Below, one piece after another: positions 45,551 through 48,446 of a stretch of DNA of 48,446 nt. A program made the translations under genes and the position numbers. Source of the stretch: Magnetococcales bacterium (GTDB lineage Bacteria; Pseudomonadota; Magnetococcia; Magnetococcales; Magnetaquicoccaceae); NCBI GenBank assembly GCA_015231915.1, contig JADGAR010000025.1, positions 1 to 48,446 on the forward strand, written 5' to 3'. Under the pieces are notes generated by a model. That model saw nothing but the letters and a program-made list of their open reading frames with translations. It was not told where the DNA came from and ran no database searches. Within the stretch, counting starts at the first letter, position 1, and each line of letters opens with the position of its first letter.

Positions 45551-46548
45551 GACCCCGCATTCTCGTCATCACGCCGGTGCGGCACATTGCCAATGTCCCT
45601 GCCATTCTGGAGGGGATTGGCGAGGTGACCTGGCTGGATCATCCATCGCTTGCGGAGGTGACGGAGCGTATTGCCGGGTATCAGGCCATATTCACCAATC
45701 CGAACAAGTCGAACGTTTTTCTGGGGCGGGAGGTATTGGAGGCCGGGAGGGATCTGCGGGTGATCTGCACGGCCTCGACCGGGACCAATCACATCGACAA
45801 GGCGTTGGCTGCCAGTCGCGGGGTGCGGATTCTTGCTTTGACCGAGGAGCGGGAGTTCATCAACCGCATCTCTTCCACTGCCGAGCATGCCTTTGCCTTG
45901 ATGATGGCGGCCTTGCGTCACATTCCGGAGTCGTTCGCCTCGGTACGGGAGGGGGAGTGGGACTATACCCGTTTCATTGGTCGGCAGGTGGATCATTTGA
46001 CCATTGGTGTTGTCGGGTATGGTCGGTTGGGTGGGATGTTTGCCCGGTATTGTCGGGCGTTCGGGGCGCGGGTATTGGTGGTGGATCCGTACAAGCGGGT
46101 TGAGGAGCCGGGGATCGAGCAGACCGATCTGGACATTTTGCTGGCGGAAGCGGATGTGATCAGTTTGCATGTGCATGCCACGCAAGAGACCCAGGGGATG
46201 GTGGATGCCGGGTGGTTTGCCCGCATGAAGCCGGAGGTGTTATTGGTCAACACGGCGCGGGGAGACGTGGTGGATGAGGTGGCGTTGTTGGCTTTTCTGG
46301 ATGCCAACCCCGGCGCGCGCCTGGCCACGGATGTCCTGGCCAACGAGGTGCGCGGCAAGGGGGAGAGTCCCCTTCTGGCCCGCGCCAGGGTTTCCGACCG
46401 GATCCTGATCACGCCGCACATTGGCGGCATGACCCGCGAAGGCCAGGAGATTGCCTACGGTCATGCCGCCGGGATGCTGCGACGTTTTTTCACCGATGGA
46501 CAAGGCCAGGTCACAGGCCCATCCGGCCATGCCCTTGCGGCGTCATGA
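45547..46548 (+). CDS. D-2-hydroxyacid dehydrogenase (phosphoglycerate dehydrogenase-like)
   Basis: A 333-residue NAD-dependent dehydrogenase. The Rossmann motif is VVGYGRLGGMFARY, the catalytic arginine is in NTARGDVVDE, and the histidine is in PHIGGMTREG. The substrate could be 3-phosphoglycerate, a 2-keto sugar acid or a similar 2-hydroxyacid. The overlap with the cytidylyltransferase stop (ATGA at 45547-45550) suggests a shared pathway, perhaps for making or modifying an acidic sugar. Its 3' end overlaps convergently by 38 bases with the small secreted protein gene on the other strand. Confidence 0.86.
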   Translation: MRPRILVITPVRHIANVPAILEGIGEVTWLDHPSLAEVTERIAGYQAIFTNPNKSNVFLGREVLEAGRDLRVICTASTGTNHIDKALAASRGVRILALTEEREFINRISSTAEHAFALMMAALRHIPESFASVREGEWDYTRFIGRQVDHLTIGVVGYGRLGGMFARYCRAFGARVLVVDPYKRVEEPGIEQTDLDILLAEADVISLHVHATQETQGMVDAGWFARMKPEVLLVNTARGDVVDEVALLAFLDANPGARLATDVLANEVRGKGESPLLARARVSDRILITPHIGGMTREGQEIAYGHAAGMLRRFFTDGQGQVTGPSGHALAAS

Positions 46549-46804
46549 CCAGCAGGGCGGGGGTTGTGTCGGCCTGACGGCTCCAGAAGGTGGTATCGAC
46601 CGGATCGGTCAGGGGATCCCGATCATCGCCCGACACGCGCCAGAAAGCACGGGTCACCGCCATGATCAACGGGTCCTGCCCTGCCGGCATGGCTTCCGTA
46701 TCCTGGAAGGCCCGTTCGAACACGGTGATGGGGGATTCGGCGGCTTGCGCCGAGGTCACGCCGACAGTCAGGGTGGCGAGCAGTGCGAGAATGGTTTTTT
46801 TCAT
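46511..46804 (-). CDS. Small secreted protein of unknown function
   Basis: A 97-residue protein with a clear Sec signal peptide (MKKTILALLATLTVGVTSAQA, cleavage after residue 21) and a short mature part of about 76 residues without cysteines (starting AESPITVFERAFQDTE). I know no family for it. An in-frame ATG at 46825 would put seven residues before the signal peptide; ATG 46804, with a purine-rich AGGAAAA before it, is preferred. A sigma54-type promoter lies about 70 bases upstream, and the divergent gene encodes a sigma54 activator. This suggests it is the regulated target of that activator. The end overlaps the dehydrogenase gene. Confidence 0.7.
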   Translation of the reverse strand: MKKTILALLATLTVGVTSAQAAESPITVFERAFQDTEAMPAGQDPLIMAVTRAFWRVSGDDRDPLTDPVDTTFWSRQADTTPALLVMTPQGHGRMGL

Positions 46805-46870
46805 GGTTTGTTTTCCTTTCGTCACATGGAGAGGGAACGAGATGTTCTTTCCGGTCTTGCCTTTCCTATC

Positions 46871-46885
46871 GCAACGCCAGTGCCA
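46871..46885 (-). promoter_or_regulatory. Sigma54 (RpoN) -24/-12 promoter
   Basis: On the minus strand the sequence reads TGGCAC, five bases, TTGC. This is the canonical RpoN promoter, with GG and GC 12 bases apart. The -12 GC is near 46872, so transcription would start near 46860 and run into the small secreted protein gene, whose ATG is at 46804. Confidence 0.8.
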
Positions 46886-46937
46886 TTTTTTATCTTATTG
46901 ATAATCTTGAATTTCTCTTGAAAACGCCAGCCCTTTT

Positions 46938-46976
46938 GTTCACACTGAACAGTTCAGTGAACAGTTCAGTGTGAAC
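46938..46976. promoter_or_regulatory. Palindromic upstream activator sequence
   Basis: A 39-base palindrome with 18 of 19 arm pairs matching. Its outer arms are GTTCACACTGAAC (46938-46950) and GTTCAGTGTGAAC (46964-46976). It contains two copies of the 11-base palindrome TGAACAGTTCA at 46946-46956 and 46958-46968, so centres are 12 bases apart, about one helical turn. It lies roughly 97 bases upstream of the predicted sigma54 start site and 16 bases before the activator's own ATG. It could serve as enhancer for one gene and autoregulatory operator for the other. Confidence 0.8.
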
Positions 46977-46992
46977 ATTACGCGGAGACGCC

Positions 46993-48339
46993 ATGGGGTC
47001 ACCCTTCGCACTGTTCGCTCCGTTCCTGAATGCCCTGGAAGAAGGGGTGCTGTTCCTGGACCGGGAACGGCGCCTGGTGGAGATCAACCGGGCCGCCACG
47101 GAAATGCTTGGCGAGGAGCGGGAGCGGGTGGTTGGTCGGCTTTGTCCGAGCCTGTTCAAGGGGACGGCCTGTGCCCGTGCCTGTCTGAAGCGCAAGGATT
47201 GCACTCTGCTGTCCAGCCACGAGCGGGAGACCCCCACGCAAACCCTGGATGTGACCCTGGAGCGGTCGGAAGGATCGCGCTTGACGGTACGCATGTGGGC
47301 GATCCTGCTCCCGGAAGCGGAACCGGAGGCGTGCGTGGCTGTGATCCTGCGCGACCGCACCCGGGAGGTACTGCTGGAAGAGGAGGTGAGCGAGCGGATG
47401 CGTCTGGGCAAACTGGTGGGACATGGCCCGGCGATGCGTGCGCTCATCCGTGAGCTGCTGCGGGCTGCCCAGAGCGACGCCACGGTGTTGTTGCAGGGGG
47501 AGAGCGGCACCGGCAAGGAGCTGGCGGCGCGTGCCTTGCACGAGAACTCCCAGCGGCAGCGCGGACCCTACATTCGGGTGCATTGTGCGGCCTTTCCGGA
47601 GCATCTGTTGGAGTCCGAGTTGTTCGGGCATGCGCGCGGGGCTTTCACCGGAGCGGAAAGTGCGCGCATGGGCCGTTTCGAGGCGGCGCATGGTGGTACG
47701 ATTTTGTTGGACGAGATCGGTGAGATCTCGCCTGCCATTCAGGTCAAGCTGTTGCGGGTGCTTCAGGAGCGGGAGGTGGAGCGGCTCGGGGAGAACGTTC
47801 CGCGACCGGTCGATGTACGGGTGGTGGCTGCCACCAATCGGGATTTGCGGGCCATGGTGCGGGCGGGGGATTTCCGGGAGGATCTCTACTACCGGCTGAA
47901 TGTCTTGCCGATCCGGATGCCCGCGTTGCGGGAGAGGCCGGAGGATGTGCCGTTGTTGGCGCAGACCCTGTTGGAGAATTTTGGCAAACCGTCCGGTCGG
48001 GAGCGGGTGCGGCTTTCCGAGGAGGCGTTGGTGGTACTTCAGGCTTACGTTTGGCCCGGCAATGTGCGCGAGTTGGGCAATGCGCTCGAGTATGCCTTGG
48101 TGCATGGCGACGGGGAGTGGATCCTGCCGCGGCATTTGCCGGCGGAGGTGACGGTCCCGGCAGATGCGCGGGGCGAGGAGGCAAGGACCCGTTACTATCG
48201 GCCTTCCCATATGGAGGAGGAGCGGACGGTGATTCTGCGTGCCCTGCAGGCGGCGGGAGGCAACAAGGTGGCGGCGGCCAAGGCGTTGGGCATGTCGCGC
48301 ACCACTTTGTGGAAACGGCTGAAGCGTCTGGGAGAGTGA
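46993..48339 (+). CDS. Sigma54-dependent transcriptional activator with Cys-containing PAS domain
   Basis: A 448-residue bacterial enhancer-binding protein. The N-terminal PAS-type sensor domain (about 5-125) carries four cysteines at C51, C60, C64 and C70 (CPSLFKGTACARACLKRKDC). This spacing is known from PAS domains suspected of binding metal or sensing redox, though its role here is unproven. The AAA+ domain has Walker A GESGTGKE (169-176), the sigma54-contact motif GAFTGA (216-221), LLDEIGE and the arginine finger region. A Fis-type HTH ends the protein (GGNKVAAAKALGMSRTTLWK). There is no receiver domain, so it senses directly. ATG 46993 has GGAG at 46984-46987. It is divergent from the small secreted protein gene. 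Confidence 0.94.
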   Translation: MGSPFALFAPFLNALEEGVLFLDRERRLVEINRAATEMLGEERERVVGRLCPSLFKGTACARACLKRKDCTLLSSHERETPTQTLDVTLERSEGSRLTVRMWAILLPEAEPEACVAVILRDRTREVLLEEEVSERMRLGKLVGHGPAMRALIRELLRAAQSDATVLLQGESGTGKELAARALHENSQRQRGPYIRVHCAAFPEHLLESELFGHARGAFTGAESARMGRFEAAHGGTILLDEIGEISPAIQVKLLRVLQEREVERLGENVPRPVDVRVVAATNRDLRAMVRAGDFREDLYYRLNVLPIRMPALRERPEDVPLLAQTLLENFGKPSGRERVRLSEEALVVLQAYVWPGNVRELGNALEYALVHGDGEWILPRHLPAEVTVPADARGEEARTRYYRPSHMEEERTVILRALQAAGGNKVAAAKALGMSRTTLWKRLKRLGE

Positions 48340-48399
48340 GGAATCCTTTTGACTTTCCCTGCTCGAAACTGCATGATTTCGATTGCAACTTTTACGGGT

Positions 48400-48445
48400 C
48401 CAGGGGGATTATCCCCCTGGTGGGATCCAAGGGCGAAGCCCTTGG
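48400..48445. repeat. Pair of palindromic hairpins (REP-like)
   Basis: Two adjacent perfect hairpins: CCAGGGGGAT (48400-48409) with ATCCCCCTGG (48411-48420), and CCAAGGGC (48427-48434) with GCCCTTGG (48438-48445). They stand about 60 bases after the activator stop. Paired palindromes of this make are typical of dispersed REP-type elements; the GG-run hairpin at 132-157 is similar in type. They may also end transcription. The element probably continues beyond the right edge. Confidence 0.6.
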
Positions 48446-48446
48446 T

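Noticed and set aside
1-48446. CRISPR array, integrase or rRNA genes
   Set aside because: No spaced direct repeats of the right size, no recombinase motifs and no rRNA sequence were seen. The only tandem repeat is the coding 12-base repeat at 7059-7118.

Overview
The window looks like chromosomal DNA of a GC-rich proteobacterium with a sulfur-oxidising, autotrophic lifestyle. Evidence: a flavocytochrome c sulfide dehydrogenase pair (fccA-fccB), a probable C-terminal end of adenylylsulfate reductase AprA at the left edge, and a two-gene ATP citrate lyase, the key enzyme of the reductive TCA cycle. The large ACL subunit is oversized (922 residues). As far as I recall, a divergent ACL of this sort is known from Magnetococcus and from the Riftia symbiont. 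Together with the proteobacterial housekeeping genes (glyQS, tig-clpP-clpX-lon-HU, recBCD) this points to a relative of the Magnetococcales. That is inference, and no magnetosome gene is present here.

Layout. 1-1508: end of aprA(?), a YkgJ-type cysteine-cluster protein and a NUDIX hydrolase. 1509-1876: AT-rich, non-coding. 1877-4575: DUF302 protein, fccA, fccB and a clear terminator. 4611-6868: a REC-GAF-PAS-GGDEF diguanylate cyclase overlapping a small c-type cytochrome. 6906-10884 (minus): glyQ-glyS and an Rpn/YhgA-like nuclease whose start overlaps the glyS stop. 10977-13254: Ste24-like M48 protease and PPK2. 13569-15070: ArsS-like radical SAM protein and an unknown protein. 15150-21581: tig-clpP-clpX-lon and an HU protein with a long basic tail. 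21631-21893: tRNA-Val and tRNA-Asp. 22007-26091: aclB-aclA. 26299-29110 (minus): an AT-rich SIR2-HerA antiphage module. 29468-39793 (minus): bcp-mutM-recC-recB-recD. 39959-46548: five tightly packed genes, namely a PotD-like binding protein, a hybrid histidine kinase, a response regulator, a NeuA-like cytidylyltransferase and a D-2-hydroxyacid dehydrogenase. 46511-48339: a small secreted protein facing a sigma54-dependent activator. 48400-48445: paired palindromic hairpins.

How the genes work together. The left part feeds electrons from sulfide through FccAB into c-type cytochromes, and ACL uses reducing power and ATP for carbon fixation. The Tig/ClpXP/Lon block handles protein folding and turnover. 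RecBCD, MutM and Bcp handle DNA breaks and oxidative damage, with the SIR2-HerA defence pair inserted just downstream. The right part is dominated by signalling. The PotD-like protein has no transporter genes beside it and is probably the ligand sensor of the hybrid kinase.

The most self-contained new observation is at 46804-46993. A sigma54-type -24/-12 promoter reads into the small secreted protein gene. Between it and the divergent sigma54 activator lies an almost perfect 39-bp palindrome made of two 11-bp palindromes. This looks like a complete one-regulator, one-target circuit.
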